Below, one piece after another: positions 11,596 to 23,524 of a stretch of DNA of 64,000 nucleotides (position 1 is the stretch's first letter; the number at the start of each line of letters is the position of its first letter). The notes beneath the pieces were generated by a model. The model did not search any database and was not told where the DNA came from. It saw only the letters and a program-made list of their open reading frames with translations. Position numbers and translations under genes: made by a program. The stretch comes from Avena insularis (taxonomy: Eukaryota > Streptophyta > Magnoliopsida > Poales > Poaceae): contig CM042689.1 of assembly GCA_023614405.1 (NCBI GenBank), forward strand, positions 306,257,132 through 306,321,131, in the 5' to 3' direction.

Positions 11596-14500
11596 TGTAG
11601 TGACCTCGGATCAAGTAAGATCCTAAGTCCCTGTGATTAACATGCTAGTCCCTGGATCAATAGCTAGCACTCACAGTCGATGAAATATCATGTAAAACAC
11701 AAGTCTTTATTATATGAATCGAATAATCCAGAGTTTAGATTATTACAACAGAAGCGATATAAATACAACTTGGAGTCCCATCAATGCCACAGGCAGGTTG
11801 AGTGAAGACCTGCGATCCTAGCGCACCTTTCAACGATCTCTGAAATTCTGCACATGAAACGTGCAGCCAACAAGTTGGGTCAATACTTTGAATGTATTGG
11901 CAAATTACACCAAGGAAGAAAAGACTAACTCTACATGCAAGGCTAGTTTAGGCTTTGGAGTTCATTTGCATAAAGCTAGTTTTCTTAAGTAGAGAGAAGA
12001 AGAGAGGATTGTCCTACTTTGTAAACATTTGCTTTGATAAAATAAGGTCGAGTGGCACACGAGGATATTACGCACCAAGTGTCCAAACAACCAGACACTT
12101 GGATATTACGCACCAAGTGTCACTTGGATATTACACACCAAGTTCCCAAATTCCCACCCATTAGCGATATTACGCACGCCATGGGGTTTTCAAAACTTTG
12201 TTTTAGAAAAGAGAGAGGAAGATCCTTCAGAGGCTCCATCCTTCAGACGCTCATTGTTGTTCTGTTTCCGTGAACACGGCTGATCGATCAGATTGCAATA
12301 CTCTCGAGAGTTTGTGCACTTTACCCAAAATCCACGATCAAGTCCTTTTACAGACAAGACCATGGCGAGGCTTTCCCTTAGTAGCCCCTCTACCTTCCGG
12401 ATCCAACCGTGCCCAGAATCCTCCAAATGTTGGTACCCAGGTGAGGTTTCCCACTAAGTACTAGGCCAAGACAGAGCCCATAATGTATTGTGGTTGCTTC
12501 GAAGCTTCAATTCTGAAACATGGCGTACTTCTTTGATTCCTGGGCGTCCTCCACCAAAAAATCACACTCGCTGACCCGACAACCATTCCGCCTAAGAAAA
12601 CTTAGTTTTATTTTGAAGTGGATTTGAGAAGAAAAGTTTGCTCTAGAGAGCCTTTATACTTAGAAAAATTCTTTGTCTTTCGAACCCCCCAACGGTACTT
12701 TGTATATATAGCATAGCAAGCAATACTTAGCAAAAACAGGGGTAACCTATTAGGATGGAAATCCTAAGTATAGAGCTACTCATGGCATACTACAAAATCA
12801 TCGCACTTGCAAAATAATACTAAGGAAAAAAAATTCTACTAGAACATCCTACACATGCATACTACAGAATTTTGAAGATCACATGCATAGAATCAAAACT
12901 AGGACAAAATTATGAACAAGTGGTGTAACTTGCCTTATGTTGATAATATGGGTGTTGATTGTATTTCTCCGCAGCAATCGCACTCTCCGAACAATCTAAT
13001 ACGAGGACAAGGTAGTTCCAATCAAAACAATTGCAAACATAGCAAACACAACAAGGATGATCGAAAACATGCATGATGATTTAACATGACACAATGGTTA
13101 TAATTAGTTTTATGAACATTAATATATCAAATGATGCATGTATGAGTCCATTTAATGCAATAGGGTACTTGTTATTAATAATTACTTGCCAATATAAGGG
13201 TTTTGATAGTTCTGTTGAAACTTCTGTACTAATTGCCGTATTAAATTTGTATCTAAAGTGTACTAGATAGAGGACATTAATACGAACCAGTAGCAATTGG
13301 ATTCAACTTAATCAGAGTTATAAATCTTTTCTTATGATTTAAATAGTGTTTAATGGAGTTTAAATTATTTAAACAATTTCTTTTGTCTAAAATTCAAACT
13401 AAATACATATCTGTAATCCATATGATAATGTGATTCCAGAGACATATTACTCATATTTTTCTAAGTTATAAATTATTTGCTATGAATTTAATACTCTAAA
13501 AGTCCATTAAAACTATTTAAATCACTACAGCAATTTTACGCTGCAAAATTTGGATCTAACAGCATATTAATGTTTTATATGAAATTATGAATCCATAGAC
13601 ACTTTATTTGTATTTTTAGGATCTACAGATAATTTACTATGATTTATTTAGTCTAAAAAGTCTATTAAACTATTTAAATTAGTACATTACAACTATACAG
13701 TAAAAGTTAGATCTAGTCTTGTATTAATATTCTACATAATTTTCTGAATCCGTAGGTATATTATTTATAATTTTTGGACATGTACTCGATTTTATATGAA
13801 TTTTACAAGATTGCCCAATATTCTGCCTATTTAAATCAATTTCAATTTAAAAGGGAATATGTCAGAATCGCTTACACGGGATGATGCGGATCGGGACGCT
13901 GACTCGGTATCGACGTGGCTGCTGACACGGCAGAGTGACGAGGATGGCCACATGGCGTAACCAGGTTGGTCGGTACCCCTTCGCTCCTTGTTTTAATCTG
14001 GATCGTCGGATGTTGATCCTACGGCTGCTGGTGAACTGGGCTTAGGTGGCGGTCAACGGCGACGGAAACAGTGGCTTCAACGGCGGCGGCGCTCGGATGT
14101 CAGTGGTGGAGGCGGTTCTGGTGGCCTCCGGTGACAGCGGAGTAGGCGACGGGGTGCAGATCGTCTCGGCGAACCCTATGGCACGCTCATCTTCGCTGTT
14201 TGCTTCCTGGAATAGCCACGACATGCGGATGGAGTGGCAGCGGGTCGGTGGAGCTCCGGTGATCCCTCCGGTGAGCAATTCCACGAGGCAGCTGCGACCT
14301 GCGAAGGGGAAAGTTGGTCAGGGCGAATCAGTGCTCCAAGGGAAAGTGGTCCAGAGGGATAAGGAGGGTCGAGGTGGACGGATTTGAAGGGTTCGAGCTC
14401 GACCTCGAGCTCGGCGGCGGTGAGATCCATTCAAATTCCGTCTTGGCATCCTGGGGGCAGATAATTAGGGTTTTCAGGGGGATTACGGAGAGGGGTCCCG

Positions 14501-15426
14501 AGGGATTTTATCTACGAAACAACTTGGAGAGGGGGTCAACAGATCGAACAGATTTACGGGGATTTCAACTCGGGCCAAACCGTGTTCGTCAGGGACTCCT
14601 CGTCGGGAGGAAGAAGGAGACGGGGTGGGGTCCCACCTGCCAGAGGGAGAGAGGAGGGGCAGGCTGCTTCTGCTGGGCCGGCCTACTGGGCTGCATGCGC
14701 GGCTGATAGAGAGAGGAGGAGCGGCTCGGGCTGGGCCTGGCCGGTTAGGTTAGTTGTTTCCCTTTTTTTTCTGAAGTCTTTTTCTTTTATTCTTTTCTGT
14801 TTTTCCTTTATAACTTTTGTTTTAGGGCTCCAAATTGATCCAAAACAATTTCTAGAAATTTATAAATTCAAAACACACCTTTAAGGATGTATAGAATATG
14901 GTTTTACCAAAGTTGAAAATAACCATAATGCCATTTGCTTACAAGGCATTACAAGGCTAGTTGCATTAATAAGGAATTTGGGTTTAGATTTTTTTGGAAA
15001 ATATCCCAAATTTATTTCAGGACATACAGGGAATACTTTTCATCAATTTTAATATGTACCCAACCAATAGGTCATGTAGTACTTAAGAATTGTGAAAATC
15101 CCATAAAGGGTAGTGGATAAACCTTTTTGGACAATACTATTTCCTTCTTAGGGTTTATATGCAATGATGGTCATGCATGCTAAATGATTTTGAATTTTTG
15201 AAAGCTTGCACTCCAATTCTACAATCCATAATCAATCCATGCCCTTTTGCTTATATGGCTACCTAGGTCATAACAAAAGAATATAAGATTTTGAATTCAA
15301 GGTTGAGAGGATTTTCTATTCAAAAAGTTTCTTCTCTTTTAGAATTTTCAACAAAGTCAAACAATCAATCAAGCTATTGATTTTATTTATAACATTCCAA
15401 AATAGGAAAAAATTTGGGATGTTACA
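11596..15426 (-). repeat. Element A 3' LTR, complete (3831 bp)
   Basis: Runs on the + strand from TGTAGTGACCTCGG to GGGATGTTACA. A GC-rich block at 13870-14760 probably includes the promoter region, but I see no clear TATA box. The left part (near 11881) carries the conserved stem-loop described separately. No real gene is present; reading frames at 14046-14884 recur in the other LTR and fit no protein family I know. Confidence 0.9.
11881..11899 (-). promoter_or_regulatory. LTR stem-loop, element A 3' LTR
   Basis: CAATAC and GTATTG form a 6 bp perfect stem around the loop TTTGAAT. The same position in the other LTR families has an equivalent stem with paired changes. Role unknown. Confidence 0.5.
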
Positions 15427-15427
15427 G

Positions 15428-15519
15428 ACTACCACCCTTAAAAGGAATCTCGCCCTCGAGATTCGAGAAAGCTAGCAAGAAATAGGTTTGGTTCACACTA
15501 GGTACTACCACCCTTAAAA
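15428..15519 (-). other. Element A polypurine tract and its second copy
   Basis: Next to the 3' LTR the - strand reads TTTTAAGGGTGGTAGT (15428-15443), the usual PPT type of Tekay-like elements. The identical 16 bases occur again at 15504-15519, 76 bases further into the interior. Between them is the GC-rich word CTCGAGGGCGAGATTCC. Confidence 0.8.
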
Positions 15520-16187
15520 TATTGTATTTGTCGAATCCTCCCAATTGAATGATTTGAGGTTTTATCGTCAACTGTCTCGATGTGGAGATTTGTGTGCTTC
15601 GTCCGCAGAGTCGTGGTGCACAATGGCATTAACAGGAGGATGAATTCTTTTATTTCCATTCCTATTACCATTCTTCGGTTCCAGGCAATCAACGGCATAG
15701 TGTCCAGGTTTGCGACAGTTGAAACAAAGGACTTTACTCGTGTCCTTCCTTCACAGTAGGGGCGCTGATCATGATGCTCCTTGGTGATATGTCCTATTTC
15801 TCCACATATCGTGCAAGCTAAAAGTTTCGGGACTTCAACTTCTTGGGTTTTTGGTGTACGAGTGACGAGGCGAGATTGTAGTAGAACCTCTTTAAATTCT
15901 CCCCAAGATATCATCCCTTGATGATCATTAATGGCATGTTGCATCTCCCACTAGGTTGCAGCCTCGTCTTTTAGGAATTGGGTGGCATAATGAACCATTA
16001 TGTTGACTTCAATGTTGGCATCCTTCATTCTTTCTTCAACCTGGAGCATCCACTTCTTTGTATCGGCGTGGCTCTTACGCTTGGTGGAGTTGAGTTCCTT
16101 GTCCTCCTTATTGATATGGTCCATCCGTCGAGTTGACCAAGGTTTAGAGTAGGAACAAATGGAGTATGGAAGAAGAAGAATAACCAT
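15498..16187 (-). pseudogene. Element A gag remnant with two zinc knuckles
   Basis: The upstream part (15951-16187) gives a helical gag piece with KKWMLQVEERMKDANIE and HYATQFLKDEAAT, ending at an in-frame TAG; the frame continues from 15944 with a piece around ISWGEFKEVLLQSRL. A first knuckle CTICGEIGHITKEH has His at the fourth metal position. A second, CFNCRKPGHYAVDC, is a perfect CCHC but lies in a different frame (about 15689-15730), so a frameshift separates them. Nothing like protease or pol follows before the PPT. The protein would have been a nucleocapsid-type RNA-binding gag. It may represent a gag kept for packaging or simply a deleted autonomous element; I favour the first because PBS, PPT and LTRs are all well kept. 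Confidence 0.75.
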
Positions 16188-16694
16188 ACAAGAAATTTTA
16201 TTTAGAAAACAGGTTTTTATTAGCTAAGGTAATAAACCATACAAGATAGCAAACAATTTGTCGCATCTATATTTGGCGAAATCTTATTCGGGTTTGGTTC
16301 CTAATAGGTCACTTGGAATCTTCGATTCGTGCTCTTGATAGTCTTCATGTTCTTCATAAACTTCAATCTTTCGAGTTCTTTAGTTAATAACATTGACTTA
16401 AGGCCTTTGAAGTCTTTAATCTTGTATCATCAGTCTTGGAACATCTTTCATGGAGGTCTTCAAGTACTAACTTAATCGAAACATTGAGATGATCTTCTTT
16501 GAAAAGGTAATCTTGAGAAAAGATTCTTCTTGAAGTGTATGGTGGTCATTTTCTAATGTTGAAAAGATGAGACTTAAGAAATTTTAAAACCCAAAGGTAG
16601 ATGATCAGAAGTATAAGAGTTTTCTGAAATAACTTAGAAAATATTTGTCCTAAGGTTTTTCCATGTCTAGGTTCACGATCTACAGTCAACTTAT
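16188..16694 (-). other. Element A leader region
   Basis: About 500 bases between PBS and the gag remnant. No reading frame or named motif is seen. It is AT-rich and non-coding. Confidence 0.6.
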
Positions 16695-16706
16695 GCTCTG
16701 ATCCCA
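16695..16706 (-). other. Element A primer binding site
   Basis: On the - strand TGGGATCAGAGC lies two bases from the 5' LTR. It differs at one position from the complement of the initiator methionine tRNA 3' end. Confidence 0.88.
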
Positions 16707-16991
16707 TCTGTAGTGACCTCGGATCAAGTAAGATCCTAAGTCCCTATGATTAACATGCTAGTCCCTGGATCAATAGCTAGCACTCACAGTCGATGAAATA
16801 TCATGTAAAACACAAGTCTTTATTACATGAATCGAATAATCCAGAGTTTACATTATTACAACAGTTTATATAAATACAACTTGGAGTCCCATCAATGCCA
16901 CAGGCAGGTTGAGTGAAGACCCGCGATCCTAGCGCACCTTTCAACGATCTCTGAAATTCTGCACATGAAACGTGCAGCCAACAAGTTGGGT

Positions 16992-17010
16992 CAATACTTT
17001 GAATGTATTG
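16992..17010 (-). promoter_or_regulatory. LTR stem-loop, element A 5' LTR
   Basis: Identical to the stem-loop at 11881-11899 in the sister LTR. Confidence 0.5.
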
Positions 17011-20000
17011 GCAAATTACACCAAGGAAGAAAAGACTAACTCTACATGCAAGGCTAGTTTAGGCTTTGGAGTTCATTTGCATAAAGCTAGTTTTCTTAAG
17101 TAGAGAGAAGAAGAGAGGATTGTCCTACTTTGTAAACATTTGCTTTGATAAAATAAGGTCGAGTGGCACACGAGGATATTACGCACCAAGTGTCCAAACA
17201 ACCAGACACTTGGATATTACGCACTGCCGCCACTTGGATATTACACACCAAGTTCCCAAATTCCCACCCATTAGCGATATTACGCACGCCATGGGGTTTT
17301 CAAAACTTTGTTTTAGAAAAGAGAGAGGAAGATCCTTCAGAGGCTCCATCCTCCAGACGCTCATTGTTGTTCTGTTTCCGTGAACACGGCTGATCGATCA
17401 GATTGCAATACTCTCGAGAGTTTGTGCACTTTACCCACAATCCATGATCAAGTCCTTTTACAGACAAGACCATGGCGAGGCTTTCCCTTAGTAGCCCCTC
17501 TACCTTCCGGATCCAACCGTGCCCAGAATCCTCCAAATGTTGGTACCCAGGTGAGGTTTCCCACTAAGTACTAGGCCAAGACAGAGCCCATAATGTATTA
17601 TGGTTGCACTGGAAGCTTCTGAATTCTGAAACATGGCAGACTTCTTTGATTCTGGTGGCGTCCTCCACCAAAATCACACTCGTTGACCCGACAACCATTC
17701 CGCTTAAGAAAACTTAGTTTTATTTTGAAGTGGATTTGAGAAGAAAAGTTTGCTCTAGAGAGCCTTTATACTTAGAAAAATTCTTTGTCTTTCGAACCCC
17801 CCAACGGTACTTTGTATATATAGCATAGCAAGCAATACTTAGCAAAAACAGGGGTAACCTATTAGGATGGAAATCCTAAGTATAGAGCTACTCATGGCAT
17901 ACTACAAAATCATCGCACTTGCAAAATAATACTAAGGAAAAAAAATTCTACTAGAACATCCTACACATGCATACTACAGAATTTTGAAGATCACATGCAT
18001 AGAATCAAAACTGGGACAAAATTATGAACAAGTGGTGTAACTTGCCTTATGTTGATAATATGGGTGTTGATTGTATTTCTCCGCAGCAATCGCACTCTCC
18101 GAACAATCTAATACGAGGACAAGGTAGTTCCAATCAAAACAATTGCAAACATAGCAAACACAACAAGGATGATCGAAAACATGCATGATGATTTAACATG
18201 ACACAATGGTTAGAATTAGTTTTATGAACATTAATATATCAAATGATGCATGTATGAGTTCATTTAATGCAATAGGGTACTTGTTATCAATAATTACTTG
18301 CCAATATAAGGGTTTTGATAGTTCTGTTGAAACTTCTGTACTAATTGCCGTATTAAATTTGTATCTAAAGTGTACTAGATAGAGGACATTAATACGAACC
18401 AGTAGCAATTGGATTCAACTTAATCGGAGTTATAAATCTTTTCTTATGATTTAAATAGTGTTTAATGGAGTTTAAATTATTTAAACAATTTCTGTTGTAT
18501 AAAATTCAAACTAAATACATATCTGTAATCCATATGATAATGTGATTCCAGAGACATATTACTCATATTTTTCTGAGTTATAAATTATTTGCTATGAATT
18601 TAATACTCTAAAAGTCCATTAAAACTATTTAAATCACTACAGCAATTTTACACTGCAAAATTTGGATCTAACAGCATATTAATGTTTTATATGAAATTAT
18701 GAATCCATAGACACTTTATTTGTATTTTTAGGTTCTACAGATAATTTACTATGATTTATTTAGTCTAAAAAGTCTATTAAACTATTTAAATTAGTACATT
18801 ACAACTATACAGTAAATGTTAGATCTAGTCTTGTATTAATATTCTACATAATTTTCTGAATCCGTAGGTATATTATTTATAATTTTTGGACATGTACTCG
18901 ATTCTATATGAATTTTACAAGATTGCCCAATATTCTGCCTATTTAAATCAATTTCAATTTAAAAGGGAATATGCTGGGAATCTGCTTTGCCACGTGGACA
19001 GTGATTGGGCGCTGACCTGCTGACTGGTATCGACGTGGCTGCTGACACGGCAGAGTGACGAGGATGGCCACATGGCGTAACCAGGTTGGTCGGTACCCCT
19101 TCGCTCCTTGTTTTAATCTGGATCGTCGGATGTTGATCCTACGGCTGCTGGTGAACTGGGCTTAGGTGGCGGTCAACGGCGACGGAAACAGTGGCTTCAA
19201 CGTGGCGCCGGATGTCAATGGTGGAGGCGGTTCTGGCCTCCGGTGGCGGAGTAGCGGACGGGTGATCGTCTCGGCGAACCCTATGGCACGCTCATCTTCG
19301 TTGTTTGCTTCCTGGAATAGCCACGACGTGCGGATGGAGTGGCAGCGGGTCGGTGGAGCTCCGGTGATCCCTCCGGTGAGCAATTCCACGAGGCAGCTGC
19401 GACCTGCGAAGGGGAAAGTTGGTCAGGGCGAATCAGTGCTCCAAGGGAAAGTGGTCCAGAGGGATAAGGAGGGTCGGGGTGGACGGATTTGAAGGGTTCG
19501 AGCTCGACCTCGAGCTCGGCGGCGGTGAGATCCAGTCAAATTCCGTCTTGGCATCCTGGGGGCAGATAATTAGGGTTTTCAGGGGGATTACGGAGAGGGG
19601 TCCCGAGGGATTTTATCTGCGAAGCAACTTGGAGAGGGGGTCAACAGATCGAACAGATTTGCGGGGATTTCAACTCGGGCCAAACCGTGTTCGTCAGGGA
19701 CTCCTCGTCGGGAGGAAGAAGGAGACGGGGTGGGGTCCCACCTTCCAGAGGGAGAGAGGAGGGGCAGGCTGCTTCTGCTGGGCCGGCCTACTGGGCTGCA
19801 TGCGCGGCTGATAGAGAGAGGAGGAGCGGCTCGGGCTGGGCCTGGCCGGTTAGGTTAGTTGTTTCCCTTTTTTTTTGAAGTCTTTTTCTTTTATTCTTTT
19901 CTGTTTTTCCTTTATAACTTTTGTTTTAGGGCTCCAAATTGATCCAAAACAATTTCTAGAAATTTATAAATTCAAAACACACCTTTAAGGATGTATAGAA

Positions 20001-20090
20001 TATGGTTTTACCAAAGTTGAAAATAACCATAATGCCATTTGCTTACAAGGCATTACAAGGCTAGTTGCATTAATAAGGAATTTGGGTTTA

Positions 20091-20292
20091 GATTTTTTTT
20101 GGAAAATATCCCAAATTTGTTTCAGGACATACAGGGAATACTTTTCATCAATTTTAATATGTACCCAACCAATAGGTCATGTAGTACTTAAGATTTTTTT
20201 TGGAAAATATCCCAAATTTGTTTCAGGACATACAGGGAATACTTTTCATCAATTTTAATATGTACCCAACCAATAGGTCATGTAGTACTTAA
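20091..20292. repeat. 101 bp perfect tandem duplication
   Basis: 20091-20191 is repeated at 20192-20292. The unit runs from GATTTTTTTTGG to GTAGTACTTAA. The sister LTR has a single copy at 14986-15085, so the duplication arose after insertion of element A. Confidence 0.92.
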
Positions 20293-20568
20293 GAATTGTG
20301 AAAATCCCATAAAGTCCCTGGATCATTGCTAGCATCCACAGTTTAAGATGAAGTACACAGATACAAAGGTCATTTATTACATCCATTCCAGAGATAAACA
20401 TAGTCTTTACAACCCAAAGGCCACAGGCCTAATACAAGAGTTTGAATAAGTAAATAAATATAAGTCTTCATCTTCATGTGCCATAGGCAAACATGTTGAG
20501 TGTAGACTCATGACACCTAATCCTCATCAGAGTAACCTGCAACATCACAAGTTACAGCCACAGTGGGT

Positions 20569-20589
20569 CAATACTTTGCAATAGTATTG
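20569..20589 (-). promoter_or_regulatory. LTR stem-loop, element B
   Basis: CAATACT and AGTATTG form a 7 bp stem around a 7 base loop, followed by GGCAAG, in the same place as in element A. Confidence 0.5.
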
Positions 20590-22705
20590 GCAAGTGATAC
20601 CTTAGTATATTTTAAGTGGACTAGATACTATATGCAAATTTGGCTAAGTGTAGCTTGGCTTGCTTTGCTCAAAATAGGTTTTTCCTATTAGTTGAAATCA
20701 CTAAGTTTTTCTTTGTCAAAACTTTTCCCAAGGAACCACCAATAGACATTGAGGTCCTTCACCCTTTGTTCACCCACAAGTTTTACTTAGAAGTTGGAAT
20801 GATGAGATTCTTGATAGCTTCCATGTCTTGATGCTCAAGTTGTCCATGACCATGGACTTGGCTAAGTACTTAGATTTTTCCATCTGCAGAGGTTGTGCAC
20901 TTTTCCCACCAGACTTGGTTTCACCAAGACAGGACCTTTCAGAAGCCTTCCCTTAGACCAAATGGACGCGTTCCAACCTATCATCCCACTACCACCAACT
21001 GTCCAAATGGCTAAGTTCTAGCAACCTATGTGATCTAGGCAGAGCCCATATTGCCAAGTGGCTGCACTAGAAGCTTCTCAACACTTGGCCTCTAAAATCC
21101 CTTTGTTCTTGGGTGGCTTTCCACAAGTGAGATACACAAGGTAAACCATAGCCATGGGCCTTGTGTAACCACTCAACCAAAACCACCAATCAAGTCCCTT
21201 TCCACCCAGGTGATTCATTGACTTAGTTGTTTTATTAAGAAAAACATAAGTCCAAAGACTTAGAAATATTTTCATCATAGCATGTATAATTCACCAACCC
21301 TTGTTTGCTACTAGCTAGGCTAAGCATGGCATAGATAGTATCTTAACTTAGAAATTTCCTAGCAATTCTACAACTACTTAGGAATATATAGGCAAAAATA
21401 TTAACATGCAAGACTTAGCAAAATATTTCTAGTGCTTAGTATAAAATATAGGGATAGAATTATTCATAAAGTACCACTTGCCTTGGTAGTTGGGAGAGTA
21501 GCACTCTTCACAATCACAATCACTAGCACCAAAATCTACACATAGAATATAGCCACAATCACATACAAGTCATATACAATCAAAAATATGTATGCATGCA
21601 TGCAAGATGCTAAGTGATGATTTTTGAAACTCAACCAAGCAAGTGCATAGTACTGAATTCTAAACAAGTCAAACTTTGGCCAAACCAAATTTATTTAACA
21701 CTAAAAACAATTCCTAAACAATTCATATAACTAAATAAGCCCTACACATGTTTTTGCAAAAGAAACCATTTTAACAGAAGCTAAACATTAAACACATTGC
21801 ATATTTAAAAAGGGCTTGTCTTCCTGATTCCAATGGTATAAAATTTGTCAAAATCTAACGTGGGAATCAAAAGTTACAAACAAAACAAATTTGAACTAAA
21901 ATCTGATTCAAAATCTGTTTTAAATCTAACTCACTGCCACGCGGCGCTATCCTATTGGCGCATACCGATTCGCACGGATCGGTCGACGCGGATCGTTGGA
22001 TTTAAGTGATCGCGTACGGCTCAGATCTAACGTACCGTTTCGTTAAGTGATTCTATCGCACGCGTTGGATCTAGATCCAACGGCTCTTGATCAAACGACC
22101 AAGGTTTGGCGGCGCGCGACGACGGCGAGCGGCGGAGCGCTCTGCCAGTGGCGGTGTCGGCGTTCTAGGTCGCCCGGGGAGGGGAAGTGGTTGCTTACCA
22201 GAACCGCCGTGACGAGGTGAAGCTTAACGCGTCTCTGGTTGGCGAAGGGGCGCTCGGGGTCGTCGGGGATTCCTCGCCGGAGTTTGCGAACGCGTCGGGT
22301 GCGGCTGCTCGTCGACGTTGGCGAAGATATAGATCACGCCGAGGCAAAATAAGCAGTGCGTTAGATGCGCGAAGTGATGCTGGTCATGCGAGTGTCAAAG
22401 AGAGAACAAGGCGCGGTCAGAACTAACCAGGAAGGTTCGCCGGAGTTGGAGACGGCGTCGGATTCTCTCGGTGCTCGTCGAAGTCAAAGCTCTGGATCAC
22501 AAATAGACGGGCAAAGGGGATCAGGAGGTGCGCAAGGAAGTTGCGAAGCTGCTCGTATGAACCAGAGAGGAAGGGGCGCACGAGGTTTACCAGAATTGGT
22601 CGCCGGAGTAGGTTCTGTCTGCGGCGGCGCAAGTGCGAATACTGGCAGCCTGGTGGCGAGAAGGGTGTGCAGTGTGGGGGAAAATGACCGCGAGGGGGAG
22701 AGGTT

Positions 22706-22712
22706 CTTATAG
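22706..22712 (-). promoter_or_regulatory. TATA-like site of LTR B
   Basis: CTATAAG on the - strand within GC-rich sequence, where an LTR promoter is expected. Prediction by context only. Confidence 0.4.
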
Positions 22713-23458
22713 CCGGAGCTGGGCGTGGAGTTACACGCGGAATCAATGGGAATCAACGCGGCAGTGTCTGCGGCGAGTAACGGCGGCGTGAGCGGCGCAG
22801 GCGCGCGTGATTGACGAAGACGACGACGGGGTCACGGGTCCACTTGTCAGCGAAATAAACAGAGGGAAGGTGGGGTCCTGGCGTCCCAGACTCATTGGGT
22901 GCGCTCAAGGAGAGAGAGAGGGAGAAGGGGAACCCGTGGGCTAGCTGGGCTAATGTTGGGCTTAATAGTAGCGCCATTCTTTTTCTCTTTTTTATTCCTT
23001 TTCTTTTTCTAATTTGATTTTCTAGAATGATTTTCAAATGAATTCAAACTCTATTTGAATTCAAATCTTTTCAGGATTTTTGCAGTGTGCAACAGTCACA
23101 ATTCTAGGCATAAAACCATGTGGTCACTTTGAATTGGCTTGGTCCTTTTGAATAAACAAAATAAACAATGCTATAGCACTTAATTTGAAAATGTTTTGAA
23201 AATGGTTTTGAACCATTTTTATTTTGTAAAATTTTGTTCAAATTCCACACTCAATCCAATCAACAAGGAAGCAAACAAACTTGGTTTAAAACACTTAAGC
23301 TCTCAAATGGGGATGGCCATTTGATTTAAGTTTGCTCACATAAAATGATAGCACTATGTGCTTCTGTTTTCTTGAAATTGGTTTGAAATTGATCTCAAAA
23401 CTATATGCATGCATGAATGATATGCAATCTTTGAAATCATGATTTTAGGAATGTTACA

Positions 23459-23524
23459 TTATCATAAACACAAAGATATAATAATAACTATATTTATTAT
23501 TGCCTCTAGGGCATATCTCCAACA
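23459..23524 (-). repeat. Copia-1 5' LTR, inner end
   Basis: The 66 bases from TTATCATAAACACAAAG to CATATCTCCAACA match 5716-5781 of the 3' LTR. This is the true 5' end of Copia-1. It is separated from the other part of the LTR by elements A and B. Confidence 0.9.

Larger units (their letters stand above)
11596..20314 (-). mobile_element. Element A: gag-only, non-autonomous Gypsy-type element with giant LTRs
   Basis: Two nearly identical repeats of about 3.8 kb (11596-15426 and 16709-20314, the second truncated) flank an interior of only 1282 bp. The interior holds a PPT, a broken gag with two zinc knuckles and a PBS, and no protease, reverse transcriptase or integrase. This is the TR-GAG type of non-autonomous element and resembles LARDs in LTR size. 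LTR termini in element orientation are TGTAACATCCC...CACTACA, like the Tekay-type elements D and C. It lies in the 5' LTR of Copia-1. The left flanking pentamer is AGGAA; the right end has been lost by recombination with B, so no duplication can be matched. Confidence 0.88.
16709..20314 (-). repeat. Element A 5' LTR, truncated
   Basis: Nearly identical to 11596-15108 of the other LTR, apart from GC-rich patches (compare 13860-13910 with 18970-19030, and 14085-14165 with 19200-19265) and a 101 bp duplication. It breaks at ATAAAG (20314), so the last 318 bases seen in the 3' LTR copy are missing, and sequence of a related LTR (B) follows directly. Confidence 0.88.
20313..23458 (-). repeat. Element B: near-complete LTR of a related family
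   Basis: A 3.1 kb LTR that begins inside the A/B junction at AGTCCCTGGATCATT and ends in GGAATGTTACA, the same terminus type as A. Its first part aligns with element A from the second AGTCCCTGG of that LTR, so only about 50 bases of its left end are missing. Elsewhere it is far more diverged from A than the two A LTRs are from each other. No interior, PBS or PPT of B remains. A GC-rich block at 21940-22960 with a TATA-like site forms the promoter region. No gene is supported inside it. Confidence 0.82.
3881..23524 (-). mobile_element. Copia-1, Angela/BARE-type LTR retrotransposon with nested insertions
   Basis: A Ty1/Copia element on the - strand. On the + strand the order is 3' LTR (3881-5781), PPT, RNase H, reverse transcriptase, integrase, protease, gag, leader, PBS and 5' LTR (10938-11595 plus 23459-23524). 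LTR ends are TG...CA, with TGTTGGAGATATGCCC at the element start and a PBS beginning TGGTATCA, as in the BARE-1/WIS/Angela clade. The flanking pentamers AAACG (3876-3880) and AAACA (23525-23529) fit a target duplication with one change. It sits in Copia-2 in opposite orientation. The two LTRs are clearly alike outside a few GC-rich patches, so it is younger than Copia-2. Its pol carries several stops and frameshifts, so it is not autonomous now. Confidence 0.92.

Noticed and set aside
14046..14884. Repeated frames in both copies of the element A LTR (also 19166-19878)
   Set aside because: They lie in a GC-rich LTR promoter block, differ by indels between the copies and match no family.
22187..23037. 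Frames of up to 115 codons in LTR B
   Set aside because: GC-rich LTR sequence with open frames on both strands; no domain.
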